DNA of 16,246 bases, from NCBI GenBank assembly GCA_001830475.1, contig MIAC01000088.1, forward strand, positions 1 to 16,246, written 5' to 3'. Under the pieces are notes generated by a model, which saw only the letters and a program-made list of their open reading frames with translations, did not search any database and was not told the origin of the DNA. Both the position numbers and the translations under genes were made by a program. Every line of letters begins with the position of its first letter. The first letter of the stretch is position 1. Shown here one piece after another: positions 1 through 9,310 of the stretch. This DNA comes from Rhodospirillales bacterium RIFCSPLOWO2_12_FULL_67_15. GTDB taxonomy: Bacteria > Pseudomonadota > Alphaproteobacteria > Rhodospirillales > 2-12-FULL-67-15.

Positions 1-72
1 CGATCGCCGGCGTTTTCCGCCGCCTGCTCGACGGCCCGATCGCCGGCGTTTTCCGCCGCCTGCTCGACGGCC
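1..72. repeat. Perfect 36-bp tandem duplication
   Basis: Positions 1-36 and 37-72 are identical. In the frame of the partial gene the unit is exactly 12 codons, so it duplicates part of the protein (core IAGVFRRLLDG) without a frameshift. The repeat begins at the first base of the window. It may therefore continue to the left, or it may be an assembly artefact at a contig end. Confidence 0.9.
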
Positions 73-191
73 GCATCGGCGGGGCCGAGGCGCTGGCCTA
101 AACCCGCCCCCTGGTTCCGTCCGAGGTCGGCTTCGCCAACGGCTTTTTCTACGGGCGCGCGGGCGAGGAGTATGTCGCCACGCCCGCCTGA
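3..191 (+). pseudogene. 3' end of an unrecognised gene, interrupted by an in-frame TAA
   Basis: Reading from position 3, an open frame runs in from the left edge and stops at TAA 99-101. The same frame then stays open to TGA 189-191. The 26 codons from 111 to 188 look coding: 23 of 26 end in G or C, and they read as a plausible C-terminus starting LVPSEVGFANGFFYGRAGEE. The TGA lies 4 bp from the gyrB stop, a normal spacing for convergent genes. I infer that the original gene ended at 191 and that the TAA is a nonsense mutation, a recoding site or a sequence error. Alternatively the gene really ends at 101 and the remainder is decayed. The family is not recognised and no function is offered. 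A 12-codon tandem duplication lies just upstream of the TAA. Confidence 0.45.
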
Positions 192-195
192 CCGC

Positions 196-2706
<2,511 letters not shown>

Positions 2707-3930
2707 TCAGGGCAAGGGTTCGATCGCGCCCTCGGCGACCGCGTAGAATCGCGCCCGGCCGCTGAGCGACTCGAAAGGTTCGCGGTCGGCTCCGGCGAGC
2801 CAGACCTGGGCGCCCGAATCGAGCAGCGAGGCGAACAAGGCCTCGCGCCGGAGGCGATCGAGGTGCGCCGCGACCTCGTCGAGCAGCAGGACCGGCCGGG
2901 CGCCGCGCGCCGCCGCCAGCACGTCGGCCGCGCCCAGGACAAGCGCGACCAAAAGCGCTTTTTGCTCTCCGGTCGAACACTGTTCCGCCGGCTGGTCCCT
3001 GAGGGTGTGGCGGACGGCCATGTCGCTCCGCTGCGGGCCGGCGCCGGTCGCGCCGGTAGCCGCGTCGCGCCCGCGCGCGAGGGCGAGCGCCCGGGCCAGC
3101 CGTTCTTCGGCCGCGAGCGCGGGACCTTGAGCCAGCCAATCCTCGATCTCGCCCGCCATCGCGACCCGCGCGCCGGGAAACGGCCCGCGCGAGCCCAGGC
3201 AGGCGGCGTCGAGCTTTTCCGCCGCCGCGATGCGCGCGCACGCGAGCGCGGTTCCGGTTTCGGCCATCCGCGCTTCCAGCGCCGCGAGCCACGCCGGATC
3301 GCAAGCTTCGGCAGGCCCGGTCAATAGCCGGATTCGTTCGCGCGCCGCCTGCTCGTAGCTCTGCACCCGCTCGGCGTGCAGGGAATCGAGGCCGACGGCG
3401 ACGCGATCGATGAATTTGCGCCGCGTCCGCGCGCCGTCCTGGAAGAGCCGTTCCATGGGGGGCGTCAACCACTGGACCGCGAACGCCTCGGCCAGGCGCC
3501 CCTGGACGCGGGCGGGCGTGCCGTCGACGTGGACCAGCCTGCGTTCGGGCGCGGTGGCAACCGGATCGAGCCCGGTGCCGACCTCGCGGGTCCCCGCGGG
3601 TCCGCGAACCCGCGCCGCCACCGCCCAGGCCGGGCGCTGGCCGGGCGCCGCCGGGGAGGCGCCCCAGCGGGTCGGGTCCTGAAGTCCGGCCGCGCGCAGG
3701 CCGCGGCCGGGGGCGAGGAACGAGATCGCTTCGAGCACGTTGGTCTTGCCCGCGCCGTTCGGCCCGGTGAGCGCGATCAGCCCCGGGCCGGCGGGAAGCT
3801 CGAACCTGAGTCGGGGGTAGGTGCGAAAATCGGTCAGCGCCAGCGCGGCGAGGAAAAACGCCTCGCGGGGCGCGCTTGGGGCGGGTTCGGAGCGGGCAAG
3901 GATTGGCGGAAGCGAGGACGCCGCGTTCAT
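2707..3930 (-). CDS. recF: DNA replication and repair protein RecF
   Basis: RecF is an SMC-like ATPase that, with RecO and RecR, loads RecA at single-strand gaps and helps restart stalled forks. The protein has 407 residues, somewhat longer than the usual 360-380 because of a Pro/Ala-rich N-terminal extension of about 25 residues. Walker A is GPNGAGKT at 56-63, the ABC signature is STGEQK at 319-324, and Walker B is LLLDE at 348-352. The start is well supported: its ATG overlaps the dnaN stop as ATGA (3927-3930), so the two are probably translationally coupled. The family's usual core begins near FFLAALALTDFRTY at about residue 25. Confidence 0.96.
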   Translation of the reverse strand: MNAASSLPPILARSEPAPSAPREAFFLAALALTDFRTYPRLRFELPAGPGLIALTGPNGAGKTNVLEAISFLAPGRGLRAAGLQDPTRWGASPAAPGQRPAWAVAARVRGPAGTREVGTGLDPVATAPERRLVHVDGTPARVQGRLAEAFAVQWLTPPMERLFQDGARTRRKFIDRVAVGLDSLHAERVQSYEQAARERIRLLTGPAEACDPAWLAALEARMAETGTALACARIAAAEKLDAACLGSRGPFPGARVAMAGEIEDWLAQGPALAAEERLARALALARGRDAATGATGAGPQRSDMAVRHTLRDQPAEQCSTGEQKALLVALVLGAADVLAAARGARPVLLLDEVAAHLDRLRREALFASLLDSGAQVWLAGADREPFESLSGRARFYAVAEGAIEPLP

Positions 3931-5042
3931 ACCCGCATCGGCATCAGGACGTAGAGGCCGGCGGCGTCCGCCGCGTCCGCGAGCACGGTCGGCGAGGCGG
4001 CATCGGCCATGGACAGCCGCAAGGTATCGCCGGTCATCTGCTGGGCGATGTCGAGCAGGTAGCGGGCATTGAAGCCGATTTCGAGCGCCGCGCCTTGGTA
4101 GGCGACCTCGATCTCCTCGCTGGCGCTGCCGTTTTCCGCGCTGGTGGCGGAAAGTTCGAGGGTGTTCTTGCCGAGCTTGAGTTTGACCGCCCGGGATTTC
4201 TCGCTCGAGATGGCGGTGACGCGGTCGACCGCCTCGGTGAAGGTCCGGCGGTTGACCTCCATTTCCTTGTCGTTGCCGGTGGGGATGACCCGCTCGTAGT
4301 CTGGAAACGTGCCGTCGATCAGCTTGGAAGCGATCTCGGCGCCGTCGAGGGCGAAGCGGATCTTGGTCTCCGAGACGCCGATCTCGACCTCGGCGTCCGA
4401 TTCCTCGATCAGCCGGTGCAGCTCGTTGACGGTCTTGCGCGGCACGATCACGCCGGGCATGCCCGACGCCCCCTTGGGCAACGGGACCTCGACGCTGGCG
4501 AGCCGGTGGCCGTCGGTCGCGACCGCGCGCAGCACCGCGGTCTTGTCGCGCTTGGCGGGATGCAGATAGATGCCGTTGAGATAGTAACGAGTCTCCTCGT
4601 TGGAGATGGCGAAGCGGGTGCGCTCGATGGTGCCGCGCAAATCCGCCGCGCCGAGGCGGAAGGTGTGGGCATAGGACCCGCCGCCCATGACCGGAAACTC
4701 CTCGACCGGCAGGCAGGAGAGCTGGAAGCGCGAGCGCCCGGCCCGGACCGTGAGCTTGCCCTCGCCGCCGGCTTCGATCTCGACTTCGGCGCCTTCGGGC
4801 AGCTTGCGCGCGATTTCGTAGAGGGTGTGCGCCGGCGCGGTGGTCGCGCCCTTGGCCGCGACCGATGCCGCCACGCTTTCGACGATTTCGATGTCCATGT
4901 CGGTCGCGTTCAGCGCGAGTTTCCCGTCGGCGGCCGAAATCTTGACGTTGGCGAGGATGGGGATGGTGTTGCGCCGCTCGACCACGCTTTGCACGTGGCC
5001 CAAGGACTTCAGAAGCGCGGCCCGTTCGATGGTGAGTTTCAT
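3927..5042 (-). CDS. dnaN: DNA polymerase III beta subunit (sliding clamp)
   Basis: DnaN forms the ring-shaped dimer that tethers DNA polymerase III to its template and serves as a docking platform for many repair proteins. The protein has 371 residues (E. coli has 366), consistent with three repeated clamp domains of about 120 residues. The N-terminus MKLTIERAALLKSLGHVQSVVERR and the C-terminal LYVLMPMRV, matching the family's MPMR ending, are characteristic. Ninety-five bp separate it from dnaA, and that gap carries its own strong -10 element. Its stop codon overlaps the recF start. Confidence 0.98.
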   Translation of the reverse strand: MKLTIERAALLKSLGHVQSVVERRNTIPILANVKISAADGKLALNATDMDIEIVESVAASVAAKGATTAPAHTLYEIARKLPEGAEVEIEAGGEGKLTVRAGRSRFQLSCLPVEEFPVMGGGSYAHTFRLGAADLRGTIERTRFAISNEETRYYLNGIYLHPAKRDKTAVLRAVATDGHRLASVEVPLPKGASGMPGVIVPRKTVNELHRLIEESDAEVEIGVSETKIRFALDGAEIASKLIDGTFPDYERVIPTGNDKEMEVNRRTFTEAVDRVTAISSEKSRAVKLKLGKNTLELSATSAENGSASEEIEVAYQGAALEIGFNARYLLDIAQQMTGDTLRLSMADAASPTVLADAADAAGLYVLMPMRV

Positions 5043-5072
5043 GGATGGCTAGCCCCTGGGGACAGTCCGGCC

Positions 5073-5081
5073 ATTATAGCA
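5073..5081 (-). promoter_or_regulatory. Extended -10 promoter for dnaN
   Basis: On the minus strand the sequence TGCTATAAT lies here: a perfect TATAAT -10 hexamer with an upstream TG at the extended -10 position. No convincing -35 hexamer sits 16-18 bp further upstream (GTTCCC at best), as expected for an extended -10 promoter. Transcription would start near 5066, about 25 nt before the dnaN ATG. It would allow dnaN-recF-gyrB to be expressed without reading through dnaA. Confidence 0.65.
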
Positions 5082-5137
5082 AAAGGGGGGTCGAGGGGAA
5101 CGGCGCGCAGGCCTTGGCCGGAACGCGCCCGGAAAAC

Positions 5138-6547
5138 TCAGCCCTCCAGCATGCGCCGGAGCATATCCACGTCCTCGGCGAAGGCCTGGTCTTGGGTGCG
5201 CAGCTCCTCCACTTTACGGACCGCGTGCATGACCGTGGTGTGGTCGCGCCCGCCGAATTTGCGTCCGATCTCGGGGAGCGAGCGCTGGGTGAGCTGCTTG
5301 GCGAGATACATGGCGATCTGGCGCGGCCGCGCGACCGAGCGCGAGCGGCGCTCGGAGAACATGTCGGCGAGCCGGACGTTGAAGTGGGCGGCGACCCGCT
5401 TCTGGATGTCCTCGATCGTCACCCGCCGGTCGTTGGCGCGGAGCAGGTCCTTGAGGTAGTCCTGGGCGGTTTCGAGCGAAATCTCGCGCCCGACCAGCTG
5501 GGACTGGGCGATGACCCGGTTGAGCGCGCCTTCGAGCTCGCGGACGTTGGAGGTGATGCGGTGCGCCAGGAACTCCAGCACCTTGTGGGGGACCGCCCCG
5601 CCGAGCTGTTCGGCCTTGGATTCGAGGATGCCGAGGCGAAGCTCGTAGGTGGTGGCGTGGATGTCGGCGACCAAGCCGCAGTTGAGGCGCGAGATCAGCC
5701 TCTCCTCCATGCCCTCCAAATCCGAAGGCGACTTGTCGGCCGAAATCACGATCTGGCGGCCCTGGTCCACCAACGCGTTGAAGGTGTGGAAGAATTCCTC
5801 CTGGGTCGAATCCTTGCCGGCGATGAACTGGACGTCGTCGATCATCAGCACGTCGACCGAGCGGAACTGTTCCTTGAAATCGACCGTGTTCTGCTCGCGC
5901 AGCGCCCGGATGAAGCGGTACATGAATTTCTCGGCCGACATGTAAAGGACGTTCCGCTTCGGCTGGTGGGTACGGATGTACCAGGCGATGGCGTGCATCA
6001 GGTGGGTCTTGCCGAGCCCGACACCGCCGTAAAGAAAGAGCGGATTGAAGGGCGGCGCCTTGGTCGCCTCGGCGACCCGCTTGGCCGCCGCCCAGGCGAA
6101 CTCGTTGGGCTTGCCGACGACGAAGGCATCGAAGGTGTTGCGGGGATCCAAGGGCGCGCTGAGGCTGTGGGCCGCCGCCGCCGCCCGGGCCACGGTGGCG
6201 TTGGCGGCGGCGGACGATCCGGCGCCTAAGCCGGGCCTCGGCCCGTCGGCCGGGGCCGCGCTTCGTTCCGCCTGCACCAGTACGTCGAGCCCAAGCACCG
6301 CCGGGTTGAGCTCGCGCCACATTTTGGCGATCCGGTCGGCGTAATTGTCGAGCACCCAGTCGCGCATAAAGCGAGTCGGCACCGAAAAGCGGACCCGCCC
6401 GCCCTCGAAAATCTTGACCGCCATGGGCTTGAGCCAGCTCTGCCAAGCGGTATCGCCGACCTCGCCGCGCAACCGGGCGCAGACGTCGCGCCATTGAATT
6501 TCGATCTCTGGAAGCGTGGCCGAAGGTGGGTTCTTGTCGCTGGTCAT
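5138..6547 (-). CDS. dnaA: Chromosomal replication initiator DnaA
   Basis: DnaA is the AAA+ initiator that binds DnaA boxes at the origin, oligomerises with ATP and opens the duplex. The protein has 469 residues. Domain I (about 15-90) is the DnaB/regulator-binding part, and domain II (about 92-135) is a short Ala/Pro/Gly-rich linker. Domain III has Walker A GGVGLGKT at 174-181, Walker B MIDD at 235-238, and a sensor 1 region around 268-271. Domain IV contains the DNA-binding signature RDHTTVMHA at 434-442. The ATG at 6547 begins a normal N-terminus. The nearest AGGGA is about 15 nt upstream, too far for a typical ribosome-binding site, so translation initiation may be weak. It heads the minus-strand cluster dnaA-dnaN-recF-gyrB. 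Confidence 0.98.
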   Translation of the reverse strand: MTSDKNPPSATLPEIEIQWRDVCARLRGEVGDTAWQSWLKPMAVKIFEGGRVRFSVPTRFMRDWVLDNYADRIAKMWRELNPAVLGLDVLVQAERSAAPADGPRPGLGAGSSAAANATVARAAAAAHSLSAPLDPRNTFDAFVVGKPNEFAWAAAKRVAEATKAPPFNPLFLYGGVGLGKTHLMHAIAWYIRTHQPKRNVLYMSAEKFMYRFIRALREQNTVDFKEQFRSVDVLMIDDVQFIAGKDSTQEEFFHTFNALVDQGRQIVISADKSPSDLEGMEERLISRLNCGLVADIHATTYELRLGILESKAEQLGGAVPHKVLEFLAHRITSNVRELEGALNRVIAQSQLVGREISLETAQDYLKDLLRANDRRVTIEDIQKRVAAHFNVRLADMFSERRSRSVARPRQIAMYLAKQLTQRSLPEIGRKFGGRDHTTVMHAVRKVEELRTQDQAFAEDVDMLRRMLEG

Positions 6548-6621
6548 TTTATTATTTTGAAGTCCCTGAAATGGCCCGCTCTTGGAAAACTTCCGGCTCT
6601 CGAATCACGCCCCCGTCTTCA

Positions 6622-6634
6622 AGCGCCAGGCGCT
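6622..6634. promoter_or_regulatory. Inverted repeat upstream of dnaA (possible operator)
   Basis: AGCGCCAGGCGCT is a perfect 6-bp inverted repeat around one central base, about 75 bp upstream of the dnaA ATG. The position would suit a repressor or activator site in the dnaA promoter region. GC-rich palindromes of this size also arise by chance, and no regulator is identified. Confidence 0.25.
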
Positions 6635-7318
6635 CCGAAGGGACCGCACCCCCGACGAACTAGGGGGGCGGCGCGCCGGATCTCCCTGGGAAATAGCCTT
6701 TTCCCCCCATTCTTTCGGCTGAAACCGCGGTCACGGTGAAATTCCCCCCTTATTCCGCATCCGGGACCCGGTTCATGACCGGACCCTTTTTATTAACCAG
6801 CGCCGCCTCGGCTTGTTTTCCGCCGGATCCGTCCTGTTAGCCCGGGTCCGATACTCCGCCTTAAGCGTCCCTTACGCTCCGCTCCGGTCGCTTCCCCGCT
6901 TCCCCCGCCACGCACGAAACACGCGGGCGCGCGAAACCGAAAACATTCTACCGTTCAAGGTTTCGCAATTTCGTTCCTCTCGCGTGGGCGTGACGACGTT
7001 AGAAAGTTTTTGCGCGGGATGTTTTTTTACACGGACGCGCCGGCAACAATGCCGTCGCGAGGCAAAACTGTAGCGAGAAGCGCGGAGCGGCGCAACCGAC
7101 TCGTGATTGGAGATATGAGAAATTTTATTCTTGATGGAAACCGGTCACACCGCGCGGCTCGGGACCGGTCGGCGGGCCGGCGCGAAGGAAAAATCGAATG
7201 GGCACAGCGGCTTCACCCGAGCGCAGCGGCGATGGGTGCGAAATAAAACCGATCCGGGCGCAAGTTCGCGTTGAAATATTCGAAATAAAGGACGCAGTCG
7301 CTTCAAACTAAAGACAAA

Positions 7319-7344
7319 GCCGCGCGCGCGCCCTCGGCGGCGGC
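7319..7344 (-). terminator. Probable rho-independent terminator of rpsT
   Basis: On the minus strand, 9 bp after the rpsT stop, a GC-rich stem (GCCGC pairing with GCGGC, with further imperfect pairing inside) is followed by the T-rich run TTTGTCTTTAGTTTG. Position and order fit an intrinsic terminator, though the stem is short and the T tract interrupted. Confidence 0.45.
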
Positions 7345-7353
7345 GACCGACCC

Positions 7354-7656
7354 TCAACCCATCTTGCGAATTCGCGCGACGAGCCGCGATATCTTGCGTG
7401 CCGCCGCGCGATGGTGGAGCACGCCCTTGGCCCCGCCGCGCATCAGTACCGGCTCGGCCACGCGCAATGCCGCTTGAGCCTTGGTCTTGTCGCCCGCGGC
7501 GATGGCCGCTTCGACCGCCCGCACGGCGGTGCGAACTTGGCTGAGGCGCGCGGTGTTGACGGCGGTCCGCTTCGGCGACTGCCGGGCGCGCTTAAGCGAC
7601 GACTTGATCCGGGCGCTTTTCTTTTTGCTGGCCGCGGCAGGAGCTTGATCGCCCAT
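7354..7656 (-). CDS. rpsT: 30S ribosomal protein S20
   Basis: S20 is a small basic primary-binding protein of 16S rRNA in the 30S subunit. I place the start at the ATG of 7654-7656, giving 100 residues (the family is about 85-90). AGGGA lies 9 nt upstream, and the product begins MGDQAPAAASKKKSARIKSS, where S20 normally begins (MANTKSAKKR-like). A longer open frame to 7758 would overlap the promoter and is rejected. The family pattern is clear: SARIKSSLKRARQ, VRTAVRAVEAAIAAGDK, then GVLHHRAAARKISRLVARI. It has its own promoter and terminator, so it appears monocistronic. It lies upstream of dnaA, a common alphaproteobacterial linkage. Confidence 0.95.
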   Translation of the reverse strand: MGDQAPAAASKKKSARIKSSLKRARQSPKRTAVNTARLSQVRTAVRAVEAAIAAGDKTKAQAALRVAEPVLMRGGAKGVLHHRAAARKISRLVARIRKMG

Positions 7657-7704
7657 GGCATGAAATCCCTGAACCCGAACGCCCTCTCCGGGCAAGCGCG
7701 CGAG

Positions 7705-7720
7705 CCGCCCGCTCGGGCGG
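7705..7720 (-). promoter_or_regulatory. Leader hairpin in the rpsT 5' untranslated region
   Basis: CCGCCC and GGGCGG (7705-7710 and 7715-7720) form a perfect 6-bp stem around a GCTC loop. It would lie within a few nucleotides of the predicted rpsT mRNA 5' end. Such a stem could stabilise the transcript or take part in S20 feedback; that role is inference only. Confidence 0.4.
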
Positions 7721-7729
7721 AGGGTGCGG

Positions 7730-7758
7730 CTTATAGCCTCCGGCCCCCAAGCCGTCAA
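7730..7758 (-). promoter_or_regulatory. Sigma-70-type promoter of rpsT
   Basis: On the minus strand TTGACG (7758-7753) and TATAAG (7735-7730) are separated by exactly 17 bp, each hexamer being one base from the sigma-70 consensus. Transcription would start near 7723, leaving a leader of about 65 nt before the rpsT ATG. Confidence 0.75.
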
Positions 7759-7805
7759 CCGCCCGGCGGCGAGAGCCGCCTAGACGAAAGATCGGGCGTG
7801 GACGT

Positions 7806-7821
7806 CACGCCGCCAGGCGTG
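7806..7821. repeat. Short perfect inverted repeat
   Basis: CACGCC-GCCA-GGCGTG forms a 6-bp stem between the crotonase gene and the rpsT promoter. It has no adjacent T run, so it is not a convincing terminator by itself. It may reinforce the neighbouring hairpin at 7854-7869. Confidence 0.35.
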
Positions 7822-7853
7822 CCCTTGCACGACGCCGCCGGGTCTTGAAATAA

Positions 7854-7869
7854 GGGCGCCTGCGCGCCC
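7854..7869 (-). terminator. Probable terminator of the enoyl-CoA hydratase gene
   Basis: GGGCGC-CTGC-GCGCCC is a perfect 6-bp GC stem with a 4-nt loop about 32 bp past the crotonase stop. On the minus strand it is followed by CTTATTTC, a moderately T-rich tail. Placement before the rpsT promoter fits transcription ending here. Confidence 0.5.
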
Positions 7870-7900
7870 GGCGGAACTCCATGGGTTTATTCGCGCGCGC

Positions 7901-8674
7901 TTATTTATTGGTGAAATTGGGCTGGCGCTTCTCGGAGAAGGCGGCCATTCCTTCTTTCTGGTCGGCGGTCGCGAACAGCGCGTGGAACAGGCGGCGCTCG
8001 AAGCGAATCCCTTCGGCGAGCGTCGTTTCGTACGCCCGGTTGACCGCCTCCTTGGCCATCAGGACCGAAACTCTGGACATCTTGGCGATCGCGGTCGCGG
8101 TCTTGACCGCTTCCTCGACCAGCTCGGCTGCGGGAACCACCCGGCTTGCCAGCCCCGACCGTTCGGCTTCGGCCGCGTCCATCATCCGCCCGGTGAGGCA
8201 CATTTCCATCGCCTTGGACTTGCCCACCAGCCGGGTCAGGCGTTGGGTTCCGCCCGCGCCGGGGATGACGCCGAGCGTGATTTCCGGCTGGCCGAACTTG
8301 GCGTTGTCGGCGGCGAGGATGAAGTCGCACATCAGGGCCATCTCGCAGCCCCCGCCGAGGGCATATCCGGCCACTGCCGCGATCGTCGGTTTGCGGCAGG
8401 TGCTGAGACGCTCCCACTTCGAAATAAAGTTGCCGAGAAAAGCCTCGACGAAGGTCTTGTCCTTCATTTCCTTGATGTCGGCCCCGGCGGCGAACGCCTT
8501 TTCGCTGCCGGTAAGGACGATCGCGCCCACGGAATCGTCGGCCTCGAAAGCGTCGAGCGCCTGGGCCAGTTCGGAGATCAGGTCATTATTGAGCGCGTTC
8601 AGCGCCTTGGGCCGGTTGAAAGTGATGAGCCCGACGGGCCCGCGCGTCTCGACGATGATGTTCTGGTAGGCCAT
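7901..8674 (-). CDS. Enoyl-CoA hydratase (crotonase family)
   Basis: This enzyme hydrates trans-2-enoyl-CoA to 3-hydroxyacyl-CoA in fatty-acid beta-oxidation. It has 257 residues and closely resembles mitochondrial short-chain enoyl-CoA hydratase. The oxyanion-hole segments are AAGADIKEM (62-70) and GYALGGGCE (103-111). The two catalytic glutamates are E111 and E131, in [11 protein letters not shown] and FGQPEITLG, with the 20-residue spacing of E144/E164 in the rat enzyme. The C-terminus (KRQPNFTNK) also matches that group. Both glutamates being present argues for true hydratase activity rather than another crotonase-fold reaction. GAGGAGGT, 6 nt before the ATG, is an excellent ribosome-binding site. 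Substrate chain length cannot be read from sequence, so no gene symbol is assigned. Confidence 0.93.
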   Translation of the reverse strand: MAYQNIIVETRGPVGLITFNRPKALNALNNDLISELAQALDAFEADDSVGAIVLTGSEKAFAAGADIKEMKDKTFVEAFLGNFISKWERLSTCRKPTIAAVAGYALGGGCEMALMCDFILAADNAKFGQPEITLGVIPGAGGTQRLTRLVGKSKAMEMCLTGRMMDAAEAERSGLASRVVPAAELVEEAVKTATAIAKMSRVSVLMAKEAVNRAYETTLAEGIRFERRLFHALFATADQKEGMAAFSEKRQPNFTNK

Positions 8675-8745
8675 GACGGCACCTCCTCAAGAGAAAACCT
8701 AGAATACGCGGGAAAAACTTAGGGTGGGTCCGAGTAAGTCAATAT

Positions 8746-8840
8746 CGTCATTCCGGAAACGGCAACGCCGTTATCCGGAATCCATTATTATCAATGCGGT
8801 GCTGGATTCCGGGTTCCGCCGGCGCGACCCCGGAATGACG
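8746..8840. repeat. Palindromic intergenic repeat, copy 1
   Basis: The outer arms CGTCATTCCGG (8746-8756) and CCGGAATGACG (8830-8840) pair perfectly over 11 bp. The inner arms CCGGAATCCA (8775-8784) and TGGATTCCGG (8803-8812) pair over 10 bp. Each half also folds locally: AACGGC-AAC-GCCGTT (8758-8772) on the left, and ATTCCGGG with CCCGGAAT on the right. The result is a branched, cruciform-like structure. The GTCATTCC...GGAATGAC ends match a style of dispersed palindromic repeat common in proteobacterial intergenic regions. A related copy is at 15171-15245. Confidence 0.75.
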
Positions 8841-8865
8841 GTTTGAGGATTTGATTGGAGCCTCC

Positions 8866-9267
8866 CTAGCGCTGGCGCGCGGGCGAGAGGGAAAAGCGCG
8901 CGTCGATCCCGTTCGGCCCTTCCTTGATCTCGAGGGTCAACGCCTCGCCCTCGCGCACCCAGCGCGAATCCCTCTCGCTGCGCCAGCCGAGCGCGGGCAG
9001 CGTTTCGCCGTAGAATTCGAGCACGGCGGCCGGCGCGAGCCGGCCTTGGGCGTAGGTCTCCGCGAGCCTTCCTCCCGCCGCGTCGAAGACGATGGCGCGG
9101 GCTTCGTCCTCGATCAGGCCGGGCATGAGCGGGATATCCTCGATCACGGACAGGAACACGGCCTCTTCGTCGGGCTCGGCCGCGGGCGCAGGCGTCTCCG
9201 CGGCGGCCAGGGGCGCGGCGAGCAAGACCAGCGCGGCGAGCGCGGCCGGAATGGTCGGCAAAGCCAT
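8866..9267 (-). CDS. Small exported protein of unknown function
   Basis: The product has 133 residues. Residues 1-23 (PAALAALVLLAAPLAAA) form a hydrophobic signal sequence with a likely AAA/E cleavage site; there is no lipobox cysteine. The n-region lacks Lys or Arg, which is unusual. The mature part contains EDIPLMPGLIEDEARAIVFD, then LEFYGETLPALGWR and LTLEIKEGPNGIDARFSL, resembling a compact alpha/beta periplasmic domain. I do not recognise a named family. An in-frame TAA lies 9 nt before the ATG and fixes the start. It sits 43 bp after the mutM stop on the same strand. A TATAAC at 9276-9281 could serve it as a -10 element. Confidence 0.75.
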   Translation of the reverse strand: MALPTIPAALAALVLLAAPLAAAETPAPAAEPDEEAVFLSVIEDIPLMPGLIEDEARAIVFDAAGGRLAETYAQGRLAPAAVLEFYGETLPALGWRSERDSRWVREGEALTLEIKEGPNGIDARFSLSPARQR

Positions 9268-9275
9268 GGGCCGGG

Positions 9276-9281
9276 GTTATA
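9276..9281 (-). promoter_or_regulatory. Possible -10 element for the small exported protein
   Basis: TATAAC on the minus strand lies 8 nt before the ATG, which would make the transcript almost leaderless. No good -35 hexamer is found at 16-18 bp, so the call is weak; the gene may instead be read through from mutM. Confidence 0.25.
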
Positions 9282-9310
9282 GCACCGCCCTCGACACCCA
9301 ACCAGCGGCC

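Larger units (their letters stand above)
6548..7353. other. 806-bp gene-free region between rpsT and dnaA
   Basis: No coding frame here looks real on either strand. It must contain the dnaA promoter and is visibly more AT-rich between about 6940 and 7320 than its surroundings. An rpsT-dnaA gap is a place to look for an origin, but I found no TTATNCACA-type DnaA box on either strand. The closest is TTTTACACG at 7025-7033, one mismatch from TTWTNCACA. Other items are an inverted repeat at 6622-6634, TTAACCAG at 6793-6800 (one base from the CtrA half-site TTAACCAT), and a T7 run at 7022-7028. No convincing -35/-10 pair for dnaA was seen. Confidence 0.6.

Noticed and set aside
6602..6606. GAATC (a GANTC CcrM methylation site) upstream of dnaA
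   Set aside because: In Caulobacter such a site affects dnaA expression, but a single GANTC in 800 bp is expected by chance and the presence of ccrM is unknown here.
6548..7353. Calling this gap oriC
   Set aside because: There are no good DnaA boxes on either strand and no repeat cluster or iterons. Position beside dnaA alone is not enough, and in several alphaproteobacteria the origin lies elsewhere.
7657..7758. N-terminal extension of rpsT to 7758
   Set aside because: It would start inside the -35 hexamer. The ATG at 7656 has a good AGGGA site and begins where S20 proteins begin.
8771..9301. A 176-codon minus-strand frame overlapping the small exported protein
   Set aside because: Its C-terminal part (VIPGSRRRNPESS) is translated palindromic repeat, and the rest is an out-of-frame shadow of the 8866-9267 gene.
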